A DNA stretch of 64,000 bases from DATMXT01 sp035560415 (GTDB taxonomy: Bacteria; Bacillota; Clostridia; Oscillospirales; Feifaniaceae). Shown here in pieces: positions 10,903-18,877 of this stretch. Below the pieces are notes generated by a model. That model did no database searches. It was not told where the DNA came from and saw only the letters and a program-made list of their open reading frames with translations. The first letter of the stretch is position 1. Each line of letters opens with the position of its first letter. The position numbers were made by a program, and so were the translations under genes. The stretch is taken from contig DATMZG010000089.1 of the NCBI GenBank assembly GCA_035560415.1, positions 21,712 to 85,711 on the forward strand. The letters run 5' to 3'.

Positions 10903-12510
10903 CTATATCTCCTTAATCCCGAGCGGGGAAATGTAGTCCTGTACCGACTCGTCCTCCGCGATATAGGGGGAATGGGTCGCCACAATGATGCAGCCGGCCT
11001 TGGTGTGGCGCAGAATGGCGGGCAGCAACCAGCTCTGCCAGACGATGGAGAGCGAGAGCTCCGGCTCGTCGATGAGCAGGGCGCAGTCGTCAAAGAAAAA
11101 GGCGTAGGTCAAAATGCAAATGAGGTTGTGCTCGCCTGACGACAAATTCACGGGCGATATTCCGCGCCCCTTGCGGTCCCCGAGGCGCAGGCCCCGCGGC
11201 GTGACCGAGACCTGTTTGTTGAACATGAAGCGGGCAAGCTCGCCCTCAAACCGCCGGATGCGGTCGGGCTTGAGCGAGAGAATGTAGTCCCGCTCCCCCT
11301 CCACAAAGCGTTTTAAGGCGTCGCCGACCTGGTCGCACTGCCCCTCATCGGCTTCACCCGAAAAGAGCTCTCTGAGATAGGTGTCGAAAATGCTGTCCTT
11401 GATGAGGGCCGGCATGATGTAGTCTTCAATAAACGCCCGGTTTTGTTCAATAAAACGCCAAAACTCTCCGGCGTCGGTCATCCCGCAGACCCGCTCAGTG
11501 CCGATGGCGTCAAGAAAATACGAGGCGGCACGGGTGTTGATGGATACGATGTCGGTCTCGGTATAGTAGTGGTCGGCAATGATGGCGCCGACCGGCAGCG
11601 CGTCGTCGTCAAGCCGGGCAAAGATGTCCTCGGCAATGGCCCTGCTGCGCCGCGTTGCGCGGGCAAGGTGCCCGTAAGCCTCTTTGAGCTGGTGCACGTC
11701 ATGGTCGATGGCGCAGTGGCCGACGTAGTTTGCGAGGGTGTGCAGCCGGTTGCCGTACATGTCCATGTCGAGCTCGGCGTTGCGGGGCTGGTAGGCGGGC
11801 AGAAAGCTGTTGTCAAGCTCTATGCCGTCCGAGCCGCAAAAGCGCACAGCCCGCACAAGTCCCGAGTAGAGCGCCGTGCCGTAGGCGAGGGAGAGGTCGC
11901 TCGAATTCAGTCCCATGAGCTGTGAAAGCTTCAGGGTGACGGCGCCCGCCCTGTTGCGCCTTGCGATGGGGGACAGCAGAAAACTGCCGCTGTGCTCGAG
12001 GTCAATGAGGCATTGCCGCAGCCGCTTTGAGTTGCGCTCCTGCTCCTCGTCCGAAAAGAGGCGCAGGCTTTCGTCGTCCCCCCAGTAGACGCAGGCGAGC
12101 CGGCTGCAATATTCGGCGGTGTCGACCCCGGCCAGCATGGCCGAGAGATAGTCCCGCCAGCCCTCGTCGGCGGCGTCCCCGGCCGGGACCGGCAGCCCGG
12201 TGCTTCTCATGGCCTCGCCCACCGCGAGGCTCATGCCGCTCTCCCGCACCGCGTACCGCAAAAACGCGTCGCGCTCCGGAAAGAGGTCCTCATACCGGAT
12301 GTCGACCCGCTGGTTTCCGGCGCGCAGCGTCGCCTTTGCAAAGGGGAACCGCGTCATCTCGCAAAAATCCCCGGCCAGAAGGTCACGCAGCAGGCGCAGC
12401 ATGGTCGATTTCCCGAGTCCGTTTTCCCCGAGTAAAATGACGCAGCGCTCCCCAATTTCAAGCGTCACGTCATTCACATCGAACAGGCCTTTAATTTTAA
12501 GCGTAATCAT
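10903..12510 (-). CDS. SMC/ABC-type AAA ATPase partner of DUF4435 (AriA-like candidate)
   Basis: A 535-residue ATPase of the AAA_21/AAA_15 type. Walker A GENGLGKS is at residues 28-35, then a long insert of about 400 residues, the ABC signature LSSGE (456-460), Walker B ALLIDEPE (to about 484), and the switch histidine in ATHSPYI (His513), close to the C-terminus. ATG 12510 has GGGGGTGA six bases upstream and an excellent promoter just before it; the frame is open 31 codons further up, without a ribosome site. It leads a two-gene operon with the DUF4435 gene. Alternatives are an OLD-like or Septu-like ATPase, but the separate DUF4435 partner favours a PARIS-like module. Confidence 0.82.
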   Translation of the reverse strand: MITLKIKGLFDVNDVTLEIGERCVILLGENGLGKSTMLRLLRDLLAGDFCEMTRFPFAKATLRAGNQRVDIRYEDLFPERDAFLRYAVRESGMSLAVGEAMRSTGLPVPAGDAADEGWRDYLSAMLAGVDTAEYCSRLACVYWGDDESLRLFSDEEQERNSKRLRQCLIDLEHSGSFLLSPIARRNRAGAVTLKLSQLMGLNSSDLSLAYGTALYSGLVRAVRFCGSDGIELDNSFLPAYQPRNAELDMDMYGNRLHTLANYVGHCAIDHDVHQLKEAYGHLARATRRSRAIAEDIFARLDDDALPVGAIIADHYYTETDIVSINTRAASYFLDAIGTERVCGMTDAGEFWRFIEQNRAFIEDYIMPALIKDSIFDTYLRELFSGEADEGQCDQVGDALKRFVEGERDYILSLKPDRIRRFEGELARFMFNKQVSVTPRGLRLGDRKGRGISPVNLSSGEHNLICILTYAFFFDDCALLIDEPELSLSIVWQSWLLPAILRHTKAGCIIVATHSPYIAEDESVQDYISPLGIKEI

Positions 12511-12531
12511 GCCGTCACCCCCATATCTGAC

Positions 12532-12560
12532 AGTATACCGCAACAAAGTGAATAAATCAA
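12532..12560 (-). promoter_or_regulatory. SigA promoter of the ATPase-DUF4435 operon
   Basis: On the minus strand TTGATT (12555-12560), 17 bases, TATACT (12532-12537). Predicted transcription start is about 15 bases before the ATPase ATG, so the 5' leader holds little beyond the ribosome site. It suggests steady expression from a housekeeping promoter. Confidence 0.8.
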
Positions 12561-12570
12561 ACCACATAAG

Positions 12571-12600
12571 AAAAAGAGGACGCCGCTTGGCGTCCCCTTT
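12571..12600 (-). terminator. Terminator after the PatB-redoxin fusion gene
   Basis: Hairpin GGACGCC (12578-12584) / GGCGTCC (12589-12595) followed on the minus strand by TCTTTTTC. It separates the fusion gene from the ATPase-DUF4435 operon downstream. Confidence 0.85.
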
Positions 12601-12616
12601 CAATAACAGGTATTAA

Positions 12617-14602
12617 TCAGAACATGGCCGCAATTTCGGCGGCGTCCGGCGTGTCGGCCGCGTTCTTGCCGTAATATGCCGATTTGACGGTCAGGTCGGG
12701 CGCCACGACAATGCAGGCCGGCAGCTGGAGCTCGTCGCCCTCATAGCGGCCGTGGGAGAGCCCGAGCTTACCCGCCGCCATGATTTTTTTGACGACGGCG
12801 GGCGACGCCCCGAGCTCGAACTTGGACTTTGCGGCCCTTATGCCAAACCGCTTGTAGAGCCTGCCCTCCGGGTCGCAGATGATGTCAAAGGGCAGCACTT
12901 TGTCCCCGAGCTCCTCTTTTAAGAGCGCCGCATCCGACTGGAAGACGACCTTGACCTGCCCGCCCGCCTCAGTGATTTTGGCGTACTCCTCCTCCAGCAT
13001 GTGCAGGTCGACCCGGCAGACCGTGCAGCCGTAATACCGCAAAAACAGCAGCGCGCAGGGCCGCCCGCCGAGACTCTCAGACAGGCGCAGTCCGCTGATA
13101 TAGGGCGTGTCGTACTCGAAGTCGGGCAGCCTGTCGCCGGCCTTCACGCGCTCCCCGAGCGGCATTTCACCCGCTTCAGGCTCTTTCATCACGTTGCAGA
13201 GAATTTCGAGCGCCTGCGCTAAAGTGGCTCTGGGACAGGCGATGTTCATGCGGACAAACCCCTCGGCGTTTGAGACAAACTCATCGCCGTACTCGATGAA
13301 AAGCCCCGCCGCGCTGAGCTCCTTTTTCATCTCGACCGTCTTGCCGCAGCCCGACAGGTCGACCCACGCGAGGTAAGTGCCCTGCGAAATGCGAAAGCGC
13401 GCCGCCGGCAGGTGCTCTTCGAGGTAGGCCGACATGAACTTGAAGTTGTCGTCAAGGTAGACTAAAAGCGCCTCAAGCCAGTCCTCGCACTCGTTGTAGG
13501 CCGCAATGCAGGCGTCAATTGAAAGCGGGTTCGGCAGTCCGCAGTAGTGGTTGCCCCGCCACTCGGCCGCAATTTCAGGGTCTGCGATGATGATGTTCGA
13601 GAGCTGATTTCCGGCCAGGTTGAAAGTCTTGGAGGGGGCCGTGCAGGTGATGAGGGTCCTCTCCCCGGGAAAGAGAGAGGCGAGCGGGATGTGCCGCTGC
13701 CCGCTCCTCAGAATGTCGGAGTGGATTTCGTCGCTGACGATGAAGACGCCGTTTTCAAAGCAGATTCCGGCAATGCGGCGCAGCTCGCTCTCTGTCCAGA
13801 CTCTGCCGGTCGGGTTGTGGGGCGAGCAGAGGAAAAAGAGCGTGTTTTTGGGGTCCTTGGCCTTTTTCTCAAAGTCGGCAAAGTCGAACTCGTAGTGCCC
13901 GTCAATGTTGACAAGAGGGCTGTATACGGGGGTTCTGCCGTATTTCTGAATGGCGTCGTCAAAGGGGTGATAGGCCGGCGTATTGAGCAGCACGCCCTCC
14001 CCCTCGCCGGTCAGCTTCCCAACCGCGACATTTAGGGCCGCAATGACCCCGCTTGAAAAGACGATGGAGGAGAAGTCGACGTCCCAGCCGTTTCGCCGCT
14101 TCATCCAGCCGATGACGGCGGCGTAGTACTCGGGGTCGAGCGGCATGCTGTAGCCGAGTATCCGCTTGTCAAGCCGCCTTTTCATCGCGTCTAAAATCGG
14201 CTGCGGGCAGGCGAAGTCCATGTCGGCAATCCACATGGGTATGTACTTGTCGGGGAGCTCCGGATTGATGATGGGGGCCGCATCGTACTTGACGGAGTTG
14301 GTGTTCTCCCGCTCGACGACCTCGTCAAAGTTCCACCCGCCGCCCGCTGCAGCCGCGGGCTTTGCCGGGTCTTCTTCCGGCGCCCCGTCCCCTGAAATGC
14401 GGACCAGCATCGCCTCAACTTTCTCCAACACCTCGGGGGTGAACTGTTCGGGCAGCAGCTTTGCCACGCTGCGCAGCGACATGCCTTTGACAAGCCCCAG
14501 CTGCGGATGGCCCGTCAGCCCCGGCATCATGCTGTCCACTTCGGCCCGCACCTCGTCATTTGCCAGCAGGTCCTTAACTTTGGAGTCGATTGTCAGTGCC
14601 AT
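12617..14602 (-). CDS. PatB-type C-S lyase fused to a peroxiredoxin-like domain
   Basis: A 661-residue three-part protein. Residues 1-65 form a small helical domain (GLVKGMSLRSVAKLLP) that I cannot name with confidence. Residues 88-475 are a PatB/MalY PLP enzyme: MWIADMDF at 123, CSPHNPTGRVW at 259, SDEIHSD at 290, PLP lysine Lys325 in APSKTFNLAG. Residues about 485-661 are an AhpC/TSA (thioredoxin-fold) domain with the Cys pair YYGCTVCR (Cys526, Cys529). ATG 14602 has AGGAGGG six bases upstream. The first half would release a thiol, H2S or persulfide and the second could reduce or sense peroxide or disulfide; that link is inference. Terminators flank it, so it is monocistronic. Confidence 0.88.
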   Translation of the reverse strand: MALTIDSKVKDLLANDEVRAEVDSMMPGLTGHPQLGLVKGMSLRSVAKLLPEQFTPEVLEKVEAMLVRISGDGAPEEDPAKPAAAAGGGWNFDEVVERENTNSVKYDAAPIINPELPDKYIPMWIADMDFACPQPILDAMKRRLDKRILGYSMPLDPEYYAAVIGWMKRRNGWDVDFSSIVFSSGVIAALNVAVGKLTGEGEGVLLNTPAYHPFDDAIQKYGRTPVYSPLVNIDGHYEFDFADFEKKAKDPKNTLFFLCSPHNPTGRVWTESELRRIAGICFENGVFIVSDEIHSDILRSGQRHIPLASLFPGERTLITCTAPSKTFNLAGNQLSNIIIADPEIAAEWRGNHYCGLPNPLSIDACIAAYNECEDWLEALLVYLDDNFKFMSAYLEEHLPAARFRISQGTYLAWVDLSGCGKTVEMKKELSAAGLFIEYGDEFVSNAEGFVRMNIACPRATLAQALEILCNVMKEPEAGEMPLGERVKAGDRLPDFEYDTPYISGLRLSESLGGRPCALLFLRYYGCTVCRVDLHMLEEEYAKITEAGGQVKVVFQSDAALLKEELGDKVLPFDIICDPEGRLYKRFGIRAAKSKFELGASPAVVKKIMAAGKLGLSHGRYEGDELQLPACIVVAPDLTVKSAYYGKNAADTPDAAEIAAMF

Positions 14603-14636
14603 GATCATCCCTCCTATGCCTTTCAAAATGCTCGCT

Positions 14637-14679
14637 TAAAAAATGGCCACCGCAAAGCGGTTTGCTTCGCAGCGGCCAT
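14637..14679 (-). terminator. Terminator of the efp - CD1247-type operon
   Basis: Long hairpin: ATGGCCGCTGCGAAGC pairs with GCTTTGCGGTGGCCAT (one mismatch area), followed on the minus strand by TTTTTT. Confidence 0.9.
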
Positions 14680-14693
14680 AAAGTCCGGATTAT

Positions 14694-15125
14694 TCAGTGG
14701 GAGTCGCAGCAATCTCCGCCGCAACCGCAGCCGCAGTCGTCATCCTCGTCGTCCTCGTCGTCGTCCTCATCTTCGTCGTCGATTTCAATCTCGATTTCTT
14801 CGCCGCACTCGGGGCAGACGGTCTCGCCCTCAAGGGCGGTGTCCTCGTCGATATAGAAGATGTTGCCGCAGCTCGGGCACTCGACCTCATAGGTCTCCTC
14901 GTCGTCGCCGTAGACAAAGCCCTCGACCTCGTCGAGATCCTCGTCAATCATGGCGACCTGCTCGTCGAGCTCGTCAAAGCTGTCCTCGAGCACCGTGACC
15001 TCCTGGGCCATGTCGTCGAGCAGGTCGACGATCGCTGTCAGCACTTTGCCCTCTTTCTTATCCTTGTCGATGTCAAGGCCATCCATGAGGCCTTTGATAT
15101 AGGCTACCTTCTCAGTCAGTGTCAT
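14694..15125 (-). CDS. CD1247 N-terminal-domain-type small zinc-ribbon protein
   Basis: A 143-residue acidic protein. Residues 1-70 form a helical domain (EKVAYIKGLMDGLDID) as in clostridial proteins labelled CD1247 N-terminal domain. Residues 82-107 carry two CxxC pairs (CPSCG, CPECG), a zinc ribbon. The C-terminus is a run of Asp/Glu (about 112-130) ending in a Cys-rich tail, CGCGCGGDCCDSH, that could bind metal. ATG 15125 has GAAAGGAG upstream. It lies 25 bases behind efp and shares its operon. No function is established. Confidence 0.8.
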   Translation of the reverse strand: MTLTEKVAYIKGLMDGLDIDKDKKEGKVLTAIVDLLDDMAQEVTVLEDSFDELDEQVAMIDEDLDEVEGFVYGDDEETYEVECPSCGNIFYIDEDTALEGETVCPECGEEIEIEIDDEDEDDDEDDEDDDCGCGCGGDCCDSH

Positions 15126-15150
15126 TGTTTCGACTCCTTTCAACTTGGGG

Positions 15151-15708
15151 CTATGCGCGCTCCATGTATTCGCCGGTGCGCGTGTCAACCCGTATTTTTT
15201 CTCCTTCGTTGATGAACAGGGGAACCTTGATTTCGGCTCCGGTCTCGAGGGTGGCCGGTTTTGAACCGCCCTGGGCAGTATCGCCCTTGAAGCCGGGCTC
15301 GGTGCGCGTGATGACGAGTTCCACAAAGTTCGGAGGCTCAACCCCGAACACGCTGCCCTTGTACGACAGGACTTTGCACACTTCATTCTCTTTGACAAAC
15401 TTGAAGCTGTCGGGCAGAATGTTGCCGCCGACGGGGATGTTTTCGTAGGTTTCGCTGTCCATGAAATAGTAGAGGTCACCGTCGTTATAGAGGTATTCCA
15501 TGTCTTTGCGGTCAATGAACGCCGAGGGAAATTTCTCGGTGGGGTTGAATGTGCGCTCGACAACGGCGCCGGTGATTGCGTTGCGGATTTTGGTGCGAAC
15601 AAAGGCCGCGCCCTTTCCGGGCTTGACATGCTGGAATTCTACAATCTGGTAGACGTTGCCGTCCATCTCAAACGTGATGCCGTTTCTGAAATCGCCTGCT
15701 GTAACCAT
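15151..15708 (-). CDS. efp: Translation elongation factor P
   Basis: A 185-residue EF-P of normal length, with KOW-like domain I and two OB domains. EF-P rescues ribosomes stalled at consecutive prolines. The loop that enters the peptidyl-transferase centre reads HVKPGKGAAFVR, with a lysine at position 32, the residue that carries a modification in Bacillus. ATG 15708 has GGAGGAATG upstream and its own good promoter lies in the 79-base gap after the M24 peptidase gene. The pairing with the Xaa-Pro-type peptidase gene is usual in Firmicutes. Secure call. Confidence 0.98.
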   Translation of the reverse strand: MVTAGDFRNGITFEMDGNVYQIVEFQHVKPGKGAAFVRTKIRNAITGAVVERTFNPTEKFPSAFIDRKDMEYLYNDGDLYYFMDSETYENIPVGGNILPDSFKFVKENEVCKVLSYKGSVFGVEPPNFVELVITRTEPGFKGDTAQGGSKPATLETGAEIKVPLFINEGEKIRVDTRTGEYMERA

Positions 15709-15751
15709 TACTCATTCCTCCAAGGACGGTTTCGCTTTCATTTTACAACAT

Positions 15752-15780
15752 ATTTTACCGCATATACACGGATAATGCAA
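15752..15780 (-). promoter_or_regulatory. SigA promoter of efp
   Basis: On the minus strand TTGCAT (15775-15780), 17 bases, TAAAAT (15752-15757), about 44 bases before the efp start. Confidence 0.72.
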
Positions 15781-15787
15781 CACAAAT

Positions 15788-16849
15788 TTACAGGACGAGC
15801 AGGGCTTTGGGCGCGTGGGTGAGGTTTTCGCAGCCCGTTTCAGTGACAAGGAGGTCGTCCTCAATGCGCACGCCGAATTTCCCCGGCAAATAGACGCCCG
15901 GCTCCACCGTGATGAGGCATCCGGCGGGAATGGCGTCGGTGCAGCGCGGCGAGAAGCGGGGGTTCTCGTGAATTTCAATTCCAAAGGAGTGGCCAAGCCC
16001 GTGGCCGAAGTTGCCGCCGTAGCCAGCTTCCCCGATGAGGTCCCGGGCCACTTTGTCGATGTCCCGCCCGATGACCCCGGCCTTTACGGCGGCAATTGCG
16101 GCCTCCTGGGCCGCAAGCACCGTGTCGTAGACGCGGCGCATCTCGTCCGTGACGTGGCCGATGGCCACCGTGCGGGTCATGTCGCTCTTGTAGCCGCAGC
16201 AGGTCGCCCCGAAGTCCATGGTCAGAAAGTCCCCGTCTGCGAGCGGGCGCTCCCCCGGCACGCCGTGCGGCATGGAGGCGTTGGGGCCGCCGACGCAGAT
16301 GGTCTCAAAAGCGGGACCGTCGGAGCCGTTTTCAAGCATGAGTATTTCAAGCCGCTTTGCAATTTCCCGCTCGGTGACCCCCACTTTTATGTAGGGCAAG
16401 AGCTGCGCAAAAGACCGCTCGGTGATGGCCTGCGCCCGCCTCACATAGGCGACCTCAGTCTCGTCCTTCACGGCCCGAAGCCGGGCGATGGTCTCCCCGA
16501 GCGGCACAAATTCCACTTCCGGCATGGCCTTTTGAAAATCGGCGAACCCGGCGACCGTCATGGTGCAGTCCTCAAAGGCCACCCGCTTTGCGCCAAGGGC
16601 GGCAATGAGCTTTGCCGTCTCCTCCTCCACAAGGTCGAGCATCGGAACCGACTTCATGGAGGTCACTTTGCTTGTCACGGCCTCAATGTACCGCGAGTCG
16701 GCAATGAAGTGGGCCGTCTTTTTGGTCACGACGACGGCGCCGGCAGACGCCGCGAAGCCCGCCGCCCAAAAGCGGCTCACCTCGGACGTCAAAAGCACGG
16801 CGTCGGCCTCGGGGAAGTGTTCGCGCAGTCTGTCTATTCTTGTCTGCAT
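15788..16849 (-). CDS. M24 family metallopeptidase (Xaa-Pro aminopeptidase type)
   Basis: A 353-residue pita-bread-fold peptidase that removes an N-terminal residue before proline, in the cytosol. The first 120 residues are the creatinase-like N domain; the catalytic domain has all five metal ligands in context: two Asp in TMDFGATCCGYKSDMTRT, His in GHGLGHSFGIEIHE, Glu in ITVEPGVY and Glu in VRIEDD. ATG 16849 is preceded by GGAGGT. It overlaps the end of the endonuclease-IV-like gene by 16 bases and precedes efp, as in many Firmicutes. Secure for family; substrate range unknown. Confidence 0.95.
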   Translation of the reverse strand: MQTRIDRLREHFPEADAVLLTSEVSRFWAAGFAASAGAVVVTKKTAHFIADSRYIEAVTSKVTSMKSVPMLDLVEEETAKLIAALGAKRVAFEDCTMTVAGFADFQKAMPEVEFVPLGETIARLRAVKDETEVAYVRRAQAITERSFAQLLPYIKVGVTEREIAKRLEILMLENGSDGPAFETICVGGPNASMPHGVPGERPLADGDFLTMDFGATCCGYKSDMTRTVAIGHVTDEMRRVYDTVLAAQEAAIAAVKAGVIGRDIDKVARDLIGEAGYGGNFGHGLGHSFGIEIHENPRFSPRCTDAIPAGCLITVEPGVYLPGKFGVRIEDDLLVTETGCENLTHAPKALLVL

Positions 16850-17673
16850 GCTTCATAGACCTCCATCATCGTCTTTGCATCTATGTCCTGGGTACCTGCC
16901 GACTCGCAGATGATGGTCGGCGTGGCGCCCCGCTTTGCAATGAGGTCGGCCAAGGGCTCGTAGGGCGGCCCGAAGCCCAAATCGTCCGTAAAGGTCAAAT
17001 GCCGTTTTTCGCCGCCCTGCGTGTATTCAATCTTGGAAAAGTGCACGTGGAAGTCGGGCCGGCCCACGGCGTCGAGTATTTTCTCGTAGTCCTCGGCGCC
17101 CGCAATGCCGCCCAAAGTCCTTGCGTTCAAGTGCCCGAAATCGATGCAGGGGATCATGCGGGGGTCGAGCCCGCACAGTGACAGCACCTCTTCGAGGGTG
17201 CCCAACTGGTTGATCTTGCCCATGGTCTCGGGGCAGAGCGACACATGGCCGAGCCCCTCGGCGTCAACGGCCTGCTGCGCCCGGTAAAGCGTGTCGCGGG
17301 CGAGCTCCATGGCGGCCTCGCGGCTCATTTTTCCGGCCGCGCCCGAGTGGATGATGATGCGCCTCGCCCCCATAGCGTCGGCAGCACGGGCACTCTCGAG
17401 GATGTAGTTGATGCTGTTGTCCCGCTTGTCGGCCTCAGGGCTTGACAGCGAAATGTAATAGGGGGCGTGCAGCGACAGCGTGATGCCAAAGGCCCGCGCC
17501 TCCTCGCCGAACTTGCGGGCGGTCTCAAGGCCCACGTTGACCCCTCTGCCGCACTGGTATTCGTAGGCCGTAAGCCCCATGTCCGCCAGATACTTCGGGA
17601 TTTGCATGGTGCTCTTATGGCCCGCCTCATAGAATTTGTCGGGATTTCCCGCCGGCCCGAACAGCGCCTTCAT
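16834..17673 (-). CDS. Endonuclease IV-like TIM-barrel protein
   Basis: A 279-residue TIM barrel of the AP-endonuclease-2/endonuclease IV superfamily. Metal-site motifs: LSLHAPYYISL near residue 68, IIIHSGAAG near 106, CPETMGK near 146, CIDFGHLNA near 180, FHVHFSKIEYT near 208, and IICESAG near the end. These fit a three-metal endonuclease IV site that would cleave DNA at abasic sites, although similar barrels act as sugar isomerases. ATG 17673 has GGAGGTGG upstream and overlaps the yqeG stop by four bases (ATGA). Nuclease activity is likely but not proven by sequence. Confidence 0.82.
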   Translation of the reverse strand: MKALFGPAGNPDKFYEAGHKSTMQIPKYLADMGLTAYEYQCGRGVNVGLETARKFGEEARAFGITLSLHAPYYISLSSPEADKRDNSINYILESARAADAMGARRIIIHSGAAGKMSREAAMELARDTLYRAQQAVDAEGLGHVSLCPETMGKINQLGTLEEVLSLCGLDPRMIPCIDFGHLNARTLGGIAGAEDYEKILDAVGRPDFHVHFSKIEYTQGGEKRHLTFTDDLGFGPPYEPLADLIAKRGATPTIICESAGTQDIDAKTMMEVYEACRQE

Positions 17674-18185
17674 TTGTCCACCTCCGTATATCCGCATTTT
17701 TTAAGCACCGGCCGCTCGGCCATCCGCTTGATTTTAAAGGGCAGCCAGGGCTCCGGCCGGATGGGGTCGACCAGAATGGTCTTCATGCCGGCGCGGTTGC
17801 CCCCCAGTACGTCGGTGAAGACCTGGTCGCCGACGGCCGCGATTTTTGCGGGCGCAAGCCCCATGGTCCCCGCCGCTTCCAGAAATCCGCCCCTGCGCGG
17901 CTTGTGGGACTTAAAGGAGTAGTGGAACCCGAAGCTCTCGTTGTAGGCCCGCACCCGCTCCTCGTGCCCGTTTGAGACAAACGCCAGCTTGACGCCGGCC
18001 GCCTGCAGCTGCTTTATCCAAAACGAATTCTCTTTTGTCGGCTGATGAACTCCATAGTATACAAGCGTGTTGTCAATGTCAAGAATCAGCCCCTCAATGC
18101 CCTCCTTTGCCAAAAAGGCGGGCGTCACCTCATAAATCGTATGAAATCTGAAATCCGGCCAGAGCTCGGACACGGCACTCTTCAC
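17670..18185 (-). CDS. yqeG: YqeG family HAD-type phosphatase
   Basis: A 171-residue HAD hydrolase, class IIIA. Motif I with the nucleophile is LILDIDNTLVYYG, motif II VSNGH, and the C-terminal motif AVGDQVFTDVLGGNRAGM supplies the acidic residues. Relatives belong to the YqeG/GEP4 line (phosphatidylglycerophosphatase in fungi); the bacterial role is uncertain. The start could be GTG 18185, but GAGAGG sits too close to it; GTG 18173 has better spacing and would remove four residues. It leads a run with the endonuclease IV-like and M24 genes, diverging from the GntR gene. Confidence 0.92.
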   Translation of the reverse strand: MKSAVSELWPDFRFHTIYEVTPAFLAKEGIEGLILDIDNTLVYYGVHQPTKENSFWIKQLQAAGVKLAFVSNGHEERVRAYNESFGFHYSFKSHKPRRGGFLEAAGTMGLAPAKIAAVGDQVFTDVLGGNRAGMKTILVDPIRPEPWLPFKIKRMAERPVLKKCGYTEVDK

Positions 18186-18200
18186 CTCTCAAAACGCCTC

Positions 18201-18234
18201 GGCCCTTGTAAAAGGGCCGGCTATGATGTATACT
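18201..18234 (+). promoter_or_regulatory. SigA promoter of the GntR gene with a palindrome over the -35 box
   Basis: TTGTAA (18206-18211), 17 bases, TATACT (18229-18234). The -35 box sits inside the perfect palindrome GGCCCTT/GTAA/AAGGGCC (18201-18218). GntR/FCD regulators often bind short palindromes at their own promoters, so this may be an autoregulatory site. Confidence 0.7.
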
Positions 18235-18262
18235 ACCGATATCCCACACTCGGAGGTACATT

Positions 18263-18877
18263 ATGCAGGACATTTACCTCACTGTCAAACAGCGCATCAT
18301 CCACAACACCTACGCGCCCGGCTCGGTGCTCAGCGAGGGGACTCTGGCGCTGGAATTCGGCGTCAGCCGCACGCCGGTGCGGGAGGCGCTGCGCCGCCTG
18401 CAGCAGGACCGCTGGGTCGTCACCCTGCCCAAAGTCGGCGTGCAGGTCTCGCAAATCTCCATGAGAGAGCTGCGGGACAGCTTTGAGGTGCGCAAACTGC
18501 TCGAGGTCTTTGCCCTGCGCAAAGCCATGTCCGGCGCCACATCCGAGGAGTGGCGGGAGCTGTGGCGGCGCGCCGTCATCAGCGACTCGGTGGGCGCGAC
18601 AGACCCCGCCGCAATGGAGGCCGATGTGAACTTCCACCGGCAGATTTGGCAAATGGCCCACAACGAGGTGGCCGCCCGCACTTTAGAGGAGATCGTGGAG
18701 AGGGAGGTCCGCTGGTGGCATTCGCTGCGGCATTACAACCCTTCCATCGCGCTCAAGGCCGACCGCTTTTCGGACCTCGTCTCCTGCATGCAGACCGGCA
18801 ACGAAGTCGGCGCCGCGGCCTTCATGAAAACCCACATCGACTTCTATATTGCCCAGATTCGCAACGAAATTTTCTGA
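18263..18877 (+). CDS. GntR family regulator, FCD (FadR) subfamily
   Basis: A 204-residue transcription factor. Residues 1-70 are the GntR winged helix (LALEFGVSRTPVREALRRLQ), and about 75-200 an FCD all-helical effector domain with the typical D..FHRQIWQMAHN signature and a later His that would ligate a metal and a carboxylate effector. ATG 18263 has GGAGG upstream. It diverges from yqeG. No catabolic gene adjoins it, so the effector and targets are unknown; relatives answer to organic acids and sugar acids. Confidence 0.92.
   Translation: MQDIYLTVKQRIIHNTYAPGSVLSEGTLALEFGVSRTPVREALRRLQQDRWVVTLPKVGVQVSQISMRELRDSFEVRKLLEVFALRKAMSGATSEEWRELWRRAVISDSVGATDPAAMEADVNFHRQIWQMAHNEVAARTLEEIVEREVRWWHSLRHYNPSIALKADRFSDLVSCMQTGNEVGAAAFMKTHIDFYIAQIRNEIF

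Noticed and set aside
9980..12510. Gabija or Septu assignment for the ATPase-Toprim pair
   Set aside because: Gabija fuses ATPase and Toprim and adds a UvrD helicase; Septu pairs the ATPase with an HNH protein. Here DUF4435 is a separate gene, which fits PARIS best.
14662..14856. Plus-strand frame with long serine runs
   Set aside because: It is the reverse complement of the Asp/Glu codon run in the CD1247-type gene.
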